A stretch of 64,000 nucleotides of DNA from Castellaniella sp035707805 (GCA_035707805.1 DASSTS010000024.1:122936-186935), one strand, 5' to 3'; positions 15,399 to 24,483 are shown, numbered from the stretch's first letter. Notes: generated by a model not told the origin, from the letters alone. Program-made: numbers and translations.

Positions 15399-17183
15399 AT
15401 GAACTTCGCCGCCGCCCCGACTGTCGCGCGTCCCGTCCCCCAGATCGACGTGATCCGTTCCATCGACGAGTACCTGCGCCAGCAGGACTGGCGCGTGAAC
15501 GCCAACGCCAACCAGGGCTACTCGCTGGGCGGCCTGATCCTGAACACCTCGGGCAAGATGATCGCCAACTACTGGTTGAGCCACGTCTATCCCGAAGACG
15601 TCGGCCAGGCCCACCGCCAGGGCGACCTGCACATCCACGACCTGGACATGCTGTCGGGCTACTGCGCCGGCTGGTCGCTGCGCACCCTGCTCAACGAGGG
15701 CCTGAACGGCGTGCCGGGCAAGGTCGAATCCGCGCCGCCGCGCCACATGTCCAGCGCCGTGGGCCAGATCGTCAATTTCCTGGGCACGCTGCAAAACGAA
15801 TGGGCGGGCGCCCAGGCCTTCAGTTCCTTCGACACCTACATGGCGCCCTTCATCCGGCAGGACGCCATGAGCTACGAGCAGGTGCGCCAGTGCATCCAGG
15901 AACTGGTCTACAACCTGAACGTGCCCTCGCGCTGGGGCACGCAGACGCCCTTCACCAACCTGACCTTCGACTGGGTCTGCCCCGAGGACCTGCGCGAGCA
16001 GGTGCCCGTCATCGGCGGCGAGGAGATGCCTTTCGCCTACGGCGACCTGCAGGCCGAGATGGACATGATCAACCGCGCCTACATCGAGGTCATGATGGCC
16101 GGCGACGCGCGGGGCCGCGCCTTCACCTTTCCCATCCCGACCTACAACATCACCCCGGACTTCGACTGGCACAGCGCCAACGCCGAGCGCCTGTTCGAGA
16201 TGACGGCGAAGTACGGCCTGCCGTATTTCCAGAACTTCATCAATTCGGAACTCAAGCCCAACATGATCCGCTCCATGTGCTGCCGGCTGCAGCTGGACCT
16301 GCGCGAGCTGCTCAAGCGCGGCAACGGCCTGTTCGGCTCGGCCGAGCAGACCGGGTCGCTGGGGGTGGTGACGATCAACTGCGCCCGCCTGGGGTACCTG
16401 CACCGGGGCGACGAGGCCGCCTTGCTCGCGCGGCTGGACGAGCTGCTGGCCCTGGGCCGCCAGAGCCTGGAAATCAAGCGCCGCGTCATCCAGGAACATA
16501 TGGACAACGGACTGTTCCCCTACACCCGGCGCTACCTGGGCACGCTGCGCAATCATTTCTCCACGCTGGGCGTCAACGGCATCAACGAGATGATCCGCAA
16601 TTTCACCGCCGGCGAACACGACCTGACCAGTCCCTGGGGACACGATTTCGCGGTGCGCCTGCTGGACCACGTCCGCGCGCGCATGGTGGAGTTCCAGGAA
16701 TCCACCGGCCACCTGTACAACCTGGAGGCCACCCCGGCCGAGGGCACGACCTACCGCTTCGCCAAGGAAGACCGCGCCCGTTGGCCCGACATCCTGCAGG
16801 CCGGCACCGCCGACACGCCCTACTACACGAATTCCTCGCAGCTGCCGGTGGGATTCACCGACGATCCCTTCGAGGCACTGGAGCGCCAGGACGAGCTGCA
16901 ACGCAAGTACACCGGCGGCACCGTGCTGCACCTGTACATGACCGAGCCGCTGTCCTCGGCCGAGGCCTGCCGCACGCTGGTGCGCCGCACGCTCAGCCGG
17001 TTCTCGCTGCCCTACATCACGATCACGCCGACCTTCTCTATCTGCCCGACGCACGGCTACCTGGCCGGCCGCCATGATTTCTGCCCGCATTGCGACGACG
17101 AACTCATCCGCCGCAAGCAGGACGCGGCCCGGATCCGGGGCGCGGGCGCCGCCGCGGCCGCGCAGGCGCATGACGCGGCCTGA
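15399..17183 (+). CDS. nrdD: Anaerobic (class III) ribonucleotide reductase catalytic subunit without glycyl-radical domain
   Basis: A 594-residue NrdD barrel. Cys89 (LSGYCAGWSL) and Cys328 (VTINCARLGYL) correspond to the active-site cysteines of class III reductases. Near the C terminus Cys549, His552, Cys562 and Cys565 (ICPTHGYL...FCPHC) form the structural zinc site. No N-terminal ATP-cone is seen. After the zinc site the protein ends in an Ala-rich tail and lacks the RVxGY glycyl-radical loop, which is encoded separately 60 bases downstream. The ATG at 15399 is preferred over 15357, which lies inside the NrdR-controlled promoter. It reduces ribonucleoside triphosphates for DNA synthesis without oxygen. 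Confidence 0.92.
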   Translation: MNFAAAPTVARPVPQIDVIRSIDEYLRQQDWRVNANANQGYSLGGLILNTSGKMIANYWLSHVYPEDVGQAHRQGDLHIHDLDMLSGYCAGWSLRTLLNEGLNGVPGKVESAPPRHMSSAVGQIVNFLGTLQNEWAGAQAFSSFDTYMAPFIRQDAMSYEQVRQCIQELVYNLNVPSRWGTQTPFTNLTFDWVCPEDLREQVPVIGGEEMPFAYGDLQAEMDMINRAYIEVMMAGDARGRAFTFPIPTYNITPDFDWHSANAERLFEMTAKYGLPYFQNFINSELKPNMIRSMCCRLQLDLRELLKRGNGLFGSAEQTGSLGVVTINCARLGYLHRGDEAALLARLDELLALGRQSLEIKRRVIQEHMDNGLFPYTRRYLGTLRNHFSTLGVNGINEMIRNFTAGEHDLTSPWGHDFAVRLLDHVRARMVEFQESTGHLYNLEATPAEGTTYRFAKEDRARWPDILQAGTADTPYYTNSSQLPVGFTDDPFEALERQDELQRKYTGGTVLHLYMTEPLSSAEACRTLVRRTLSRFSLPYITITPTFSICPTHGYLAGRHDFCPHCDDELIRRKQDAARIRGAGAAAAAQAHDAA

Positions 17184-17198
17184 CCCCTTTTCATCCCC

Positions 17199-17220
17199 GC
17201 CGGGCGTCCGCCCGGCTTTT
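17199..17220 (+). terminator. Attenuator-like hairpin between nrdD and the glycyl-radical gene
   Basis: GCCGGGC, loop GTCC, GCCCGGC, then TTTT. A strong stem with a short T run lies inside the operon, 15 bases after the nrdD stop and 22 before the next ATG. Partial termination or mRNA processing here could set the ratio of large subunit to radical subunit. Confidence 0.6.
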
Positions 17221-17242
17221 CCCACCCTCTCAGGAGATCCTC

Positions 17243-17425
17243 ATGTCCGATACCCCCATCACCCTGAACGACGCCGAACGCCAGCCCTGCGAGATCTGGA
17301 CCCGCGTCATGGGCTATCACCGTCCCGTGTCGTCCTTCAACATCGGCAAGAAGGGCGAATTCCACGAACGGCGCTTCTTCGTCGAACGGCATGCCGGCCA
17401 GGCGCCCGCCGCCCGGGCCGCGTGA
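17243..17425 (+). CDS. Separate glycyl-radical subunit of class III ribonucleotide reductase
   Basis: A 60-residue protein with its own ribosome site (CAGGAG, seven bases before ATG). Residues 20-44 (TRVMGYHRPVSSFNIGKKGEF plus HERR) match the C-terminal glycyl-radical loop of NrdD of the RVTGYYRP type, with Gly24 as the predicted radical site. NrdD upstream lacks exactly this segment. It would dock into the NrdD barrel and be activated by NrdG, much as YfiD (GrcA) replaces the radical domain of pyruvate formate-lyase. A split arrangement, not a sequencing frameshift, is favoured: there is an intergenic hairpin, a ribosome site and an unrelated Ala-rich tail between the two parts. The nrdG frame begins within its 3' end region. 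Confidence 0.85.
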   Translation: MSDTPITLNDAERQPCEIWTRVMGYHRPVSSFNIGKKGEFHERRFFVERHAGQAPAARAA

Positions 17426-17438
17426 GGCCGCGGCCGCC

Positions 17439-18149
17439 ATGCACGCCGGATCCATCAAGGCGGGCGGCCTGGTGCCCTTCACCGCCACTGACTTTCCCGG
17501 CCTGCTGGCGGCCGTGGTCTTCGTGCAGGGCTGCCCGTGGCGCTGCGGCTATTGCCACAACCCCCATCTGCAGCCGCGCACCCCGGACAGCCCGCTCGCC
17601 TGGGACGACATCCTGGCCTTCCTGCGCCGCCGGGTCGGCCTGATCGACGGTGTGGTGTTCAGCGGCGGCGAGCCCACCATGGACCCCGGCCTGGCATGCG
17701 CCATCGGCCAGGTGCGCGGCCTGGGCTATCGCATCGGCCTGCACACCGGCGGCACCCACCCGCGCCGGCTGGCGCAGGTGCTGCCCGACGTGGACTGGGT
17801 CGGCCTGGACGTCAAGGCCGGCTTCTCGGACTACGAACGGGTGACCCGGGTGCCGGGCAGCGGCCGGCCCGCGCGTGACAGCCTGCGGGCCGTGCTGGAC
17901 AGCGGAGTGCGGTTCGAATGCCGGACCACGGCGCACCCCGACCTGATCAGCGCCGGCGAACTGCTGGCCCTGGGCCGGGAACTGGCCGCGCTGGGCGTGC
18001 GGCATTACGCCGTGCAGATCTTCCGTCCGCAAGGCTGCGTCGACGACGCGCTCAGGGCGGGCGGCCGGTCCTTGCGGGACTGGCCGGGGGATGCCGCCTG
18101 CGCCGAACTGGAAGGCCTGTTTTCCACTTTTACCTTGAGGCGGCCCTAG
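17439..18149 (+). CDS. nrdG: Anaerobic ribonucleotide reductase activating enzyme (radical SAM)
   Basis: A 236-residue radical SAM protein. The cluster motif CPWRCGYC binds the 4Fe-4S centre, and FSGGEP follows at the SAM-binding strand. TDFPGLLAAVVFVQGC is typical of NrdG and PflA-like activases. It would make the 5'-deoxyadenosyl radical that abstracts H from the glycine of the small subunit encoded just upstream. The ATG at 17439 (MHAGSIKAGGLVPF) is 13 bases after that gene's stop; an ATG at 17391 overlapping it would add Pro/Arg-rich residues. It is longer than E. coli NrdG (154) and closer to the PflA-sized group. Confidence 0.9.
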   Translation: MHAGSIKAGGLVPFTATDFPGLLAAVVFVQGCPWRCGYCHNPHLQPRTPDSPLAWDDILAFLRRRVGLIDGVVFSGGEPTMDPGLACAIGQVRGLGYRIGLHTGGTHPRRLAQVLPDVDWVGLDVKAGFSDYERVTRVPGSGRPARDSLRAVLDSGVRFECRTTAHPDLISAGELLALGRELAALGVRHYAVQIFRPQGCVDDALRAGGRSLRDWPGDAACAELEGLFSTFTLRRP

Positions 18150-18151
18150 CC

Positions 18152-18178
18152 TGCCGGCCGCTGCACGGGAGGCCGGCA
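18152..18178. terminator. Bidirectional hairpin between nrdG and soxG
   Basis: TGCCGGCC (18152-18159) and GGCCGGCA (18171-18178) form an 8-bp stem with an 11-base loop between convergent genes. No T run, so efficiency is uncertain. Confidence 0.45.
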
Positions 18179-18206
18179 TTGCGCCGGCCCCGTTGGCGAG
18201 CCGCCC

Positions 18207-18791
18207 TCAGGACTGCATGGCGTCCATCAGCATGCGCACGGCGTAATCGGCAAAACTGCGCCGCACGATCAGCTCCCAGCCCTCGCCTTGCTCGTCCAGG
18301 GGCCGCAGCAACACCCCGGTCTTGAAGAAATGCGACTGCGCGCACTGCCCCAGCGTCAGCGCGCGCGGATGCAGGTCCAGCGGACAGCCGGCGTTCAGTA
18401 CGTCCCGGGCCCCCCGGCCGTGCAGCTGCACGACGGAATGCCCGCTGGTCTGCTCCGTCACGGCAAACCACCGGCCCGCCAGAGCAGCCTCGATCCGCGC
18501 CGCCCAATCGGTGCGGCCGGCGCCTTCGGCGCGCAACAGCCACTCGTCGGGGGCCAGCCACATCGCCAGGACGCCGCGCCCCTGCGCGACGGTATTGGGC
18601 CTCAGCGGCAGCTCGACCCCCAGGGCGCGCACGGCCTCGGCCAGCGCCGGCGCGTCCGGATCCAGGCGCAGATTGAACAGGGACACGTCCGGCAGCTCGC
18701 GCAGCGCCGCCGCATCGGAGACCCGGTAGGCCAGCGGAGAGCCGTGGCGCGCCTGCAGGCCGACCAGCGGAGTTTCGACTTCATTCGACAT
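18207..18791 (-). CDS. soxG: Sarcosine oxidase gamma subunit
   Basis: A 194-residue SoxG family protein (LPLRPNTVAQGRGVLAMWLAPDEWLL; GCPLDLHPRALTLGQCAQSHFFKTGVLL), the smallest folded subunit of heterotetrameric sarcosine oxidase. The ATG at 18791 overlaps the soxA stop by 11 bases, so it is co-translated. It is the last gene of the soxBDAG operon. SoxG is related to the GcvT fold and helps assemble the alpha subunit's folate-binding side. Confidence 0.93.
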   Translation of the reverse strand: MSNEVETPLVGLQARHGSPLAYRVSDAAALRELPDVSLFNLRLDPDAPALAEAVRALGVELPLRPNTVAQGRGVLAMWLAPDEWLLRAEGAGRTDWAARIEAALAGRWFAVTEQTSGHSVVQLHGRGARDVLNAGCPLDLHPRALTLGQCAQSHFFKTGVLLRPLDEQGEGWELIVRRSFADYAVRMLMDAMQS

Positions 18792-21780
18792 TTTGACGCG
18801 CTCCTTCGGGATCGTAGAACACCGTGCCGCAGACCCGGGCCGGCATGAAACGGCCATCCGCGGTGGCCACCACCAGTTCCTCGTCCATCCGCGACTGCCC
18901 GTCCTTGAGCAGCGCCAGGGCGATCGAGCGGCCCAGGACCGGGCTCATGTAGCTGGAGGTCACGTGGCCGGACATCGGCGCCACGGGCGCGCGCGTCTCG
19001 GCCTGCAGGATCTGGCCGCCCTCGGGCAGCACGCACTGCGGATCGCGGGCCAGCAGGCCGACCAGTTGCTTGCGGCCCGCCCCCTGGGTGTGGCTGCGCA
19101 TCAGCGAGCGCTTGCCCAGGCAGTCCTTGGTCTTGGCCACCATGCCGCCCATGCCGAGGTCCACCGGGGAAACCGAACCGTCCGTGTCCTGGCCGACGAT
19201 GATGTAGCCCTTCTCGCCGCGCAGCACGTGCATGGTCTCGGTTCCGTAGGGGGTGATGCCGTAGGGCTCGCCCGCCGCCATCAGCCGCTCGACCACGTGG
19301 CGCCCGCTGTCGGCCGGGGTATAGACCTCGTAGGACAGTTCGCCGGAGAAACTGACGCGCAGGATGCGGGCGAAGACCCCGTCGATCGTGCCTTCCCTGA
19401 AGCTCATGAAGGGAAAGGCCTCGTGGCCGAAGTCGATGTCCTTGCACACGGCGCTCAGCACCTTGCGGGCCTGCGGCCCGGCCACCGTCGCCACGGAATA
19501 CTGGTCGGTGATCGACGTCAGGTACACGCGCAGGTCCGGCCATTCGGTCTGCAGCCAGCGCTCCATCCAGCTCATCACGCGCGCGGCGCCGCCGGTGGTG
19601 GTCGTCAGGATGAAATGATCGTCGGCCAGGCGGATGCTGACGCCGTCGTCCATGACCATGCCGTTCTCGTCCAGCAGCAGGCCGTAGCGGCAGCGGCCGG
19701 GCTGCAGCTTGGTCCAGGCGTTGACGTACATGCGGTTCAGGAACTCGGCGGCGTCTGGGCCGCGCACGTCGATCTTGCCCAGGGTGCTGTAGTCCAGGAT
19801 GCCCACGGCGTTGCGCACGGCCAGGCATTCGCGCCGCACGGCGGCGTGCATGTCCTCGCCGGGTTTCGGATAGTAGTGGGCGCGCTTCCAGTTGCCCACG
19901 TCCTCGAACAGCGCCCCCTGGGCGACGTTCCAGTCGTACAGGCAGGTCTTGCGGATGGGGTCGAAATAATCCCCCAGCTCGCGGCCCGCGATGGCGCCGA
20001 AGCTGACCGGCGTGTAGTTGGGCCGGTAGGTCGTGGTGCCGGTCTCGGGAATGCTCTGCTTCAGGGCCTCGGCCAGCACCGCCATGCCGTTGATGTTGCC
20101 GAGTTTGCCCTGGTCGGTGCCGAATCCCATCGCCGTGTAGCGCTTGACGTGCTCGACCGAATGATAGCCTTCGCGCACCGCCAGGTGGATGTCGGACACC
20201 GACACGTCGTTCTGGTAGTCGATGAACTGCTTGGGGCCGCGGCTGAGCTGCGCGCCCTTGCCCACCGACCACAGCGGCAGCAGGGGGGACTCCTCGATCT
20301 GCGGCGCCGACCAGGCGGGCAGTTCGGCGGGGCGCGCGCCCGGCGCGCCGCGGGCGGCGTCCAGCCCGGCCCGCGCGCCGCCGTCCAGCGCCGCCTGCAG
20401 GCTGAAATCCCCGTTGGCGGCGCCCACGCTGCTTTGCGGCTGCACGGCGGCATCCGGCACGAAGCAGGCCCGCGTCTCGCACCAGCGCGGGCGGCCGCGC
20501 GACTGGGCATACAGGTGCACGACCGGATTCCAGCCGCCCGACATGGCCAGCAGGTCGCAGGCAATCGTGTCCTCGTCCTCGATCAGCCGCACACCGTGCC
20601 CGCGCAGCCGCACGCCGGTGACGTGCTTGCCGCCCCGCGCCTCGGCCACCACCGCCTGGTGGATGACGCGGATCCCCATGCGGGCCGCGGCCTGGGGCAG
20701 CGTCCCGTGGCTGAGCACGCGGGGGTCGACGACCGTGACCTCGGCCCCATGCTGGCGCAGGTCGATCGCGCACTGGTAGGCGCCATCATGGTTCGCGAAC
20801 ACCACGGCGCGCCGTCCCGGCAGCACGCCGAAACGGTGGATGTAGGTGGACACGGCACCGGCCAGCATCACGCCGGGCAGGTCGTTGTTGCCGAACACCA
20901 GCGGTCGCTCGTGGGCGCCCGTCGCCAGCACGACGTGGCGGGCGCGGATCTTCCAGACGCGCTCGCGCACGCCGGCGCGGCGATCCAGGGGCAGGTGGTC
21001 GTGCAGCCGCTCGCAGGCGGTGACGAGATTGTGGTCCTGGTAGCCGAAGGCCGTCGTGCGCTGCAGCACCCGGACTTCGGGCAGTTGCCGCAGCTCGGCG
21101 ACGCGCTCGGCCACCCAGTCCTCGGCGGGACGGCCGTCGATCTGCTCGCGACCGCGCAGCAGGCTGCCGCCGGCCTGCGCGCCGTCGTCCACCAGCATGA
21201 CGCGAGCGCCCGTGCGGCCCGCCGCGCAGGCGGCCGCCAGCCCCGCCGGTCCGGCGCCCACCACCAGCACGTCGCAGTGCGCGTAGCGCTTGTCGTAGCG
21301 GTCGGGGTCGGGCACCTCGGGCACGGTGCCCAGGCCGGCGGCGTCGCGGATGCGTTCCTCGTACTTGCCCCACCAGCTGCGCGGCCACATGAAGGTCTTG
21401 TAGTAGAAGCCTGCCGGAATGAAGCGCGCGAAACGCTGCATGATCGCCATGCGGTCGCGTTCGATGTCCGGCTTGGCGTTCACGCTGACGGCCGCGAGGC
21501 CCTCGTAGAGCTCGACCTCGGTGGCGCGCGCATTGGGTACGGTATGGGCGCCGCTTTCCAGCTGCACCAGCGCGTTGGGTTCCTCGACGCCGGCCGTCAG
21601 GATGCCGCGCGGACGGTGGTATTTGAAGCTGCGCGCGACGAAGTGCACGCCATTGGCCAGCAGGGCCGAGGCCAGGGTGTCTCCCTGGAAACCGGTATAG
21701 GCCTTGCCGTTGAAGGTGAAACGCAGCGGGACGGCGCGCTCGATGCGCCCTCCCTCGGGCAGGCGGCTGGTCGGGTTCAT
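18781..21780 (-). CDS. soxA: Sarcosine oxidase alpha subunit
   Basis: A 999-residue protein, the normal length. N-terminal ferredoxin-like Fer2_4 domain (about 15-100), a nucleotide-binding domain with VLVVGAGPAGLAAACAAGRTGA (about 170), and a C-terminal aminomethyltransferase (GcvT-like) half from about 610. The complex oxidises sarcosine to glycine, making H2O2 and passing the methyl carbon to tetrahydrofolate as 5,10-methylene-THF. The ATG at 21780 overlaps the soxD stop (ATGA) and has AAGGAG five bases upstream. The open frame continues upstream into soxD and soxB but only in a wrong frame for them. Confidence 0.95.
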   Translation of the reverse strand: MNPTSRLPEGGRIERAVPLRFTFNGKAYTGFQGDTLASALLANGVHFVARSFKYHRPRGILTAGVEEPNALVQLESGAHTVPNARATEVELYEGLAAVSVNAKPDIERDRMAIMQRFARFIPAGFYYKTFMWPRSWWGKYEERIRDAAGLGTVPEVPDPDRYDKRYAHCDVLVVGAGPAGLAAACAAGRTGARVMLVDDGAQAGGSLLRGREQIDGRPAEDWVAERVAELRQLPEVRVLQRTTAFGYQDHNLVTACERLHDHLPLDRRAGVRERVWKIRARHVVLATGAHERPLVFGNNDLPGVMLAGAVSTYIHRFGVLPGRRAVVFANHDGAYQCAIDLRQHGAEVTVVDPRVLSHGTLPQAAARMGIRVIHQAVVAEARGGKHVTGVRLRGHGVRLIEDEDTIACDLLAMSGGWNPVVHLYAQSRGRPRWCETRACFVPDAAVQPQSSVGAANGDFSLQAALDGGARAGLDAARGAPGARPAELPAWSAPQIEESPLLPLWSVGKGAQLSRGPKQFIDYQNDVSVSDIHLAVREGYHSVEHVKRYTAMGFGTDQGKLGNINGMAVLAEALKQSIPETGTTTYRPNYTPVSFGAIAGRELGDYFDPIRKTCLYDWNVAQGALFEDVGNWKRAHYYPKPGEDMHAAVRRECLAVRNAVGILDYSTLGKIDVRGPDAAEFLNRMYVNAWTKLQPGRCRYGLLLDENGMVMDDGVSIRLADDHFILTTTTGGAARVMSWMERWLQTEWPDLRVYLTSITDQYSVATVAGPQARKVLSAVCKDIDFGHEAFPFMSFREGTIDGVFARILRVSFSGELSYEVYTPADSGRHVVERLMAAGEPYGITPYGTETMHVLRGEKGYIIVGQDTDGSVSPVDLGMGGMVAKTKDCLGKRSLMRSHTQGAGRKQLVGLLARDPQCVLPEGGQILQAETRAPVAPMSGHVTSSYMSPVLGRSIALALLKDGQSRMDEELVVATADGRFMPARVCGTVFYDPEGARQNVE

Positions 21781-22049
21781 GTCGTCTCCTTCCGGGCAAA
21801 GGTCTCGTAGCCCTGGATGTCGTAGGTGCGGGTGTCGCGCTCGGCGATGAACCAGCGGCGGCAGCCGTGGGCGTGCACCCACTGCTCGCGGAACGGACCG
21901 CAGGTGTTGCGGCGCATGAAGACGTAGTCGCCCCACTGCCGGTCGTCCATCGTCTCGTTGTCCACGGGCCGGACGATGCCGGCCTCGCCGCCGTAGCTGA
22001 ATTCGCTTTCGGCGCGCGGGCCGCACCAGGGGCATTGGATCTGCAGCAT
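21777..22049 (-). CDS. soxD: Sarcosine oxidase delta subunit
   Basis: Ninety residues with the SoxD zinc site: MLQIQCPWCGPRAESEF, then later NTCGPFREQWVHAHGCRRWF. SoxD is a small zinc-binding structural subunit. It begins nine bases after soxB and overlaps soxA by four, fixing the operon order soxB-soxD-soxA-soxG. GGAG sits seven bases before the ATG. Confidence 0.95.
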   Translation of the reverse strand: MLQIQCPWCGPRAESEFSYGGEAGIVRPVDNETMDDRQWGDYVFMRRNTCGPFREQWVHAHGCRRWFIAERDTRTYDIQGYETFARKETT

Positions 22050-22058
22050 GATGTCTCC

Positions 22059-23306
22059 TCAGTGGGCCACGGCGGCCGCGCCGTGCTCGTCGATCAGGTG
22101 GCCGTTGTAGAAGCGGTCGATGGAAAAGGCCTTGTTCAGGGGATGCGGCTCGTCGTGCGCGACGGTGTGCGCGAACACCCAGCCCGAGCCCGGCGTGGCC
22201 TTGAAGCCGCCCGTGCCCCAGCCGCAGTTGAAATACAGGCCCTTGATGTCCGTCTTGCTGATGATGGGGCAGGCATCGGGCGAGACGTCGACGATGCCGC
22301 CCCACTGGCGGTTCATGCGCACGCGGCTCAGGGACGGGAACATCTCGACGATGGCCTGCAAGGTGTGCTCGATGCTGTGGAAGCTGCCGCGCTGGCCGTA
22401 GCCCAGGTACTGGTCGATGCCGGCGCCGATCACCAGGTCGCCCTTGTCCGACTGGCTGATGTAGGCGTGCACGGCGTTGGACATGATGACGGTGTGGATG
22501 CAGGGCTTGACCGGCTCGGACACCAGCGCCTGCAGCGGATGGCTCTCGATGGGCAGGCGGATGCCGGCCATGTCGGCCAGCACGCTGGAATGGCCGGCCA
22601 CCACCACGGCGACCTTCTTCGCGCGGATGAAGCCCTTGCCCGTATCCACACCCTCGACCGCGCCGTCCTTGCGGCGGATGTTGGTGACGGGACAGTTCTC
22701 GATGATGTGCACGCCCAGCCGGTCGGCCGCCCGGGCAAAGCCCCATGCCACCGCGTCGTGGCGGGCCACCCCGCCCCGGCGCTGGAACGAGGCGCCCAGC
22801 ACGGGATAGCGGCTGTCCAGATTGATGTTGGGCACGATCTCGCGGATCTGCGCCGGCGAGAGCCACTCGCCGTCCACGCCGTTGTAGCGGTTGGCGTTGA
22901 TGCGCCGCTGGGTGTCGCGCACTTCCTGCAGATTGTGGGCCAGGTTCATGACGCCGCGCTGGCTGAACATGACGTTGTAGTTCAGGTCCTGCGACAGGCC
23001 TTCCCAGAGCTGCATGGCCTTTTCATAGAGCTGCGCGGATTCGTCCCACAGGTAGTTGGAGCGCACGATGGTGGTGTTGCGCGCCGTGTTGCCGCCGCCC
23101 AGCCAGCCTTTTTCCAGGACGGCGACGTTGCGCACGCCGTGGACCTTGGCCAGGTAGTACGCGGTGGCCAGGCCGTGGCCGCCCGCGCCCACGATCACCA
23201 CGTCGTATTCGCGCCGGGGTTCGGGACTGTGCCAGGCCCGGCCCCAATGTTCGTTGTGGCTCAGCCCGTTGCGGATCAGGCTGAATATCGAGTAGCGGTT
23301 GCTCAT
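22059..23306 (-). CDS. soxB: Sarcosine oxidase beta subunit
   Basis: A 415-residue FAD protein of the DAO family. The N-terminal Rossmann motif is YDVVIVGAGGHGLATAYYLAK, and GGVARHDAVAWGFAR carries the histidine that in heterotetrameric sarcosine oxidase binds FMN covalently. It contains the sarcosine oxidation site. GAGGAG lies three to four bases before the ATG. The 120-base region upstream has no obvious sigma-70 promoter, consistent with activator-dependent expression; a GlxA-type regulator is encoded directly upstream in the same direction. Confidence 0.95.
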   Translation of the reverse strand: MSNRYSIFSLIRNGLSHNEHWGRAWHSPEPRREYDVVIVGAGGHGLATAYYLAKVHGVRNVAVLEKGWLGGGNTARNTTIVRSNYLWDESAQLYEKAMQLWEGLSQDLNYNVMFSQRGVMNLAHNLQEVRDTQRRINANRYNGVDGEWLSPAQIREIVPNINLDSRYPVLGASFQRRGGVARHDAVAWGFARAADRLGVHIIENCPVTNIRRKDGAVEGVDTGKGFIRAKKVAVVVAGHSSVLADMAGIRLPIESHPLQALVSEPVKPCIHTVIMSNAVHAYISQSDKGDLVIGAGIDQYLGYGQRGSFHSIEHTLQAIVEMFPSLSRVRMNRQWGGIVDVSPDACPIISKTDIKGLYFNCGWGTGGFKATPGSGWVFAHTVAHDEPHPLNKAFSIDRFYNGHLIDEHGAAAVAH

Positions 23307-23427
23307 GGTCTCCTCGCTGGCTGGATGCGGCGCGCCCGCGGGGCGGGCGGCATGGCAGCCAGTACATCAAAAGCGGGAAGATGCCGATAGAATTATTCCG
23401 CCGTACCGATGGAAGAATCTGGCGGCC

Positions 23428-24483
23428 TCAGAAGAAGTCGCTGCGCCCCGGAAAGACCTCGCTGACGTAGTCGGCCATGGCGTCGTCCGGAGCCGGCAGC
23501 AGCGCATCGGGCAACTGCGCCCGCCCGCGCCAGGCGCTGGGCGGCACGTGGAAGGATGCGCGAAACTCGCGCCCCAGGTGCGAGGCATCCGAGAAGCCGC
23601 ACTCGGATGCGATGGCCGCGATGGTCTTCTTGGTGTGCGTCAGCATCCAGGCCGCCAGCCGCAGGCGCATCCCGCGCGCGTAGGCCTGCGGGCTGTGTCC
23701 GGTGGATTCCTTGAACAGGCGTTCCAGGTGCCGCACCGAGATGCCGAGCTTGCCGGCCAGCTCGTCCAGGCTGAGCGCCCGGCCCACGTGCTGCTCCATC
23801 AGCAGGACGGCGCGGCGCACCGCCGGATGCGTCGTGGGGCGGATGCCCGGGGGCAGCGGCTGGGCGGCGTTGGCGCGGCCCGCATCCTCGACCTGCAGGA
23901 TGCGCAGGGCCTTGTGGACGATGGACTGGTCGATGTGGCGGCGCAGGATCTCGGCGGCCACGTCGATCGAGGCCCGCCCGCCGGAGCACGTGATGCGGCG
24001 CCGGTCGAAGACGTAGAGCCGGTCGGCCACCACCTGGGCCGGATCGATCGCGGGAAACCGCTCGAGAAAATCCCAATAGTGGAACCAGCTGATGCAGATC
24101 CGGTGCCGGTCCATCACCCCGGCCTGCATCAGGGCGAACACGCCCGTGCACAGGCCCACCAGGTGGACGTCCCGGGCGGCGGCCGCGCGGATGAAATCCA
24201 GCACCGCCGGGCTGACCGGCGGGCGCTGCAGCAGTCCGCCCACCACGACGAGGTAGTCGAAACGCGCCGGGTCGCCCAGGGCCTCGGACGGCACCACCTG
24301 GATCCCGCTGCTGGAACGCACGGGCGCCAGCGTGTCGTCGATCACCTGCCAGGCGCAGCGCACCGGGCGGCTGTGGTCGCCTTCGTCGCTGGCCAGGCGC
24401 AGCACGTCGAGCATCCCTGAAAAAGCGGTCAGGGTGAAGCTCGGCAGCAGGATGAAGCCGAACCGGACGGGTCCCGTAGCCAT
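23428..24483 (-). CDS. GlxA-family AraC-type regulator beside the sox operon
   Basis: A 351-residue regulator. The N-terminal half is a DJ-1/PfpI-like domain (GFILLPSFTLTAFSGMLDVLRLA; GLCTGVFALMQAG), and the C-terminal half has two AraC helix-turn-helix units (LSLDELAGKLGISVRHLERLFKE and TIAAIASECGFSDASHLGREF). This is the architecture of SouR/GbdR-like regulators of sarcosine and betaine catabolism. The ATG at 24483 has AGGAG nine bases upstream. Its place before soxB suggests it activates soxBDAG in response to sarcosine or a related amine; that link is inferred. Confidence 0.88.
   Translation of the reverse strand: MATGPVRFGFILLPSFTLTAFSGMLDVLRLASDEGDHSRPVRCAWQVIDDTLAPVRSSSGIQVVPSEALGDPARFDYLVVVGGLLQRPPVSPAVLDFIRAAAARDVHLVGLCTGVFALMQAGVMDRHRICISWFHYWDFLERFPAIDPAQVVADRLYVFDRRRITCSGGRASIDVAAEILRRHIDQSIVHKALRILQVEDAGRANAAQPLPPGIRPTTHPAVRRAVLLMEQHVGRALSLDELAGKLGISVRHLERLFKESTGHSPQAYARGMRLRLAAWMLTHTKKTIAAIASECGFSDASHLGREFRASFHVPPSAWRGRAQLPDALLPAPDDAMADYVSEVFPGRSDFF

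Noticed and set aside
17100..17300. Frameshift or sequencing error explaining the split NrdD
   Set aside because: The two parts are separated by an Ala-rich tail, stop codon, hairpin and a fresh ribosome site, about 60 bases that would not read as NrdD in any frame. Not fully excluded, but unlikely.
21781..22866. Apparent 1361-residue fusion extending soxA upstream
   Set aside because: The extension is out of frame with soxD and soxB, which match their families. soxA has its own ATG with AAGGAG at 21780.
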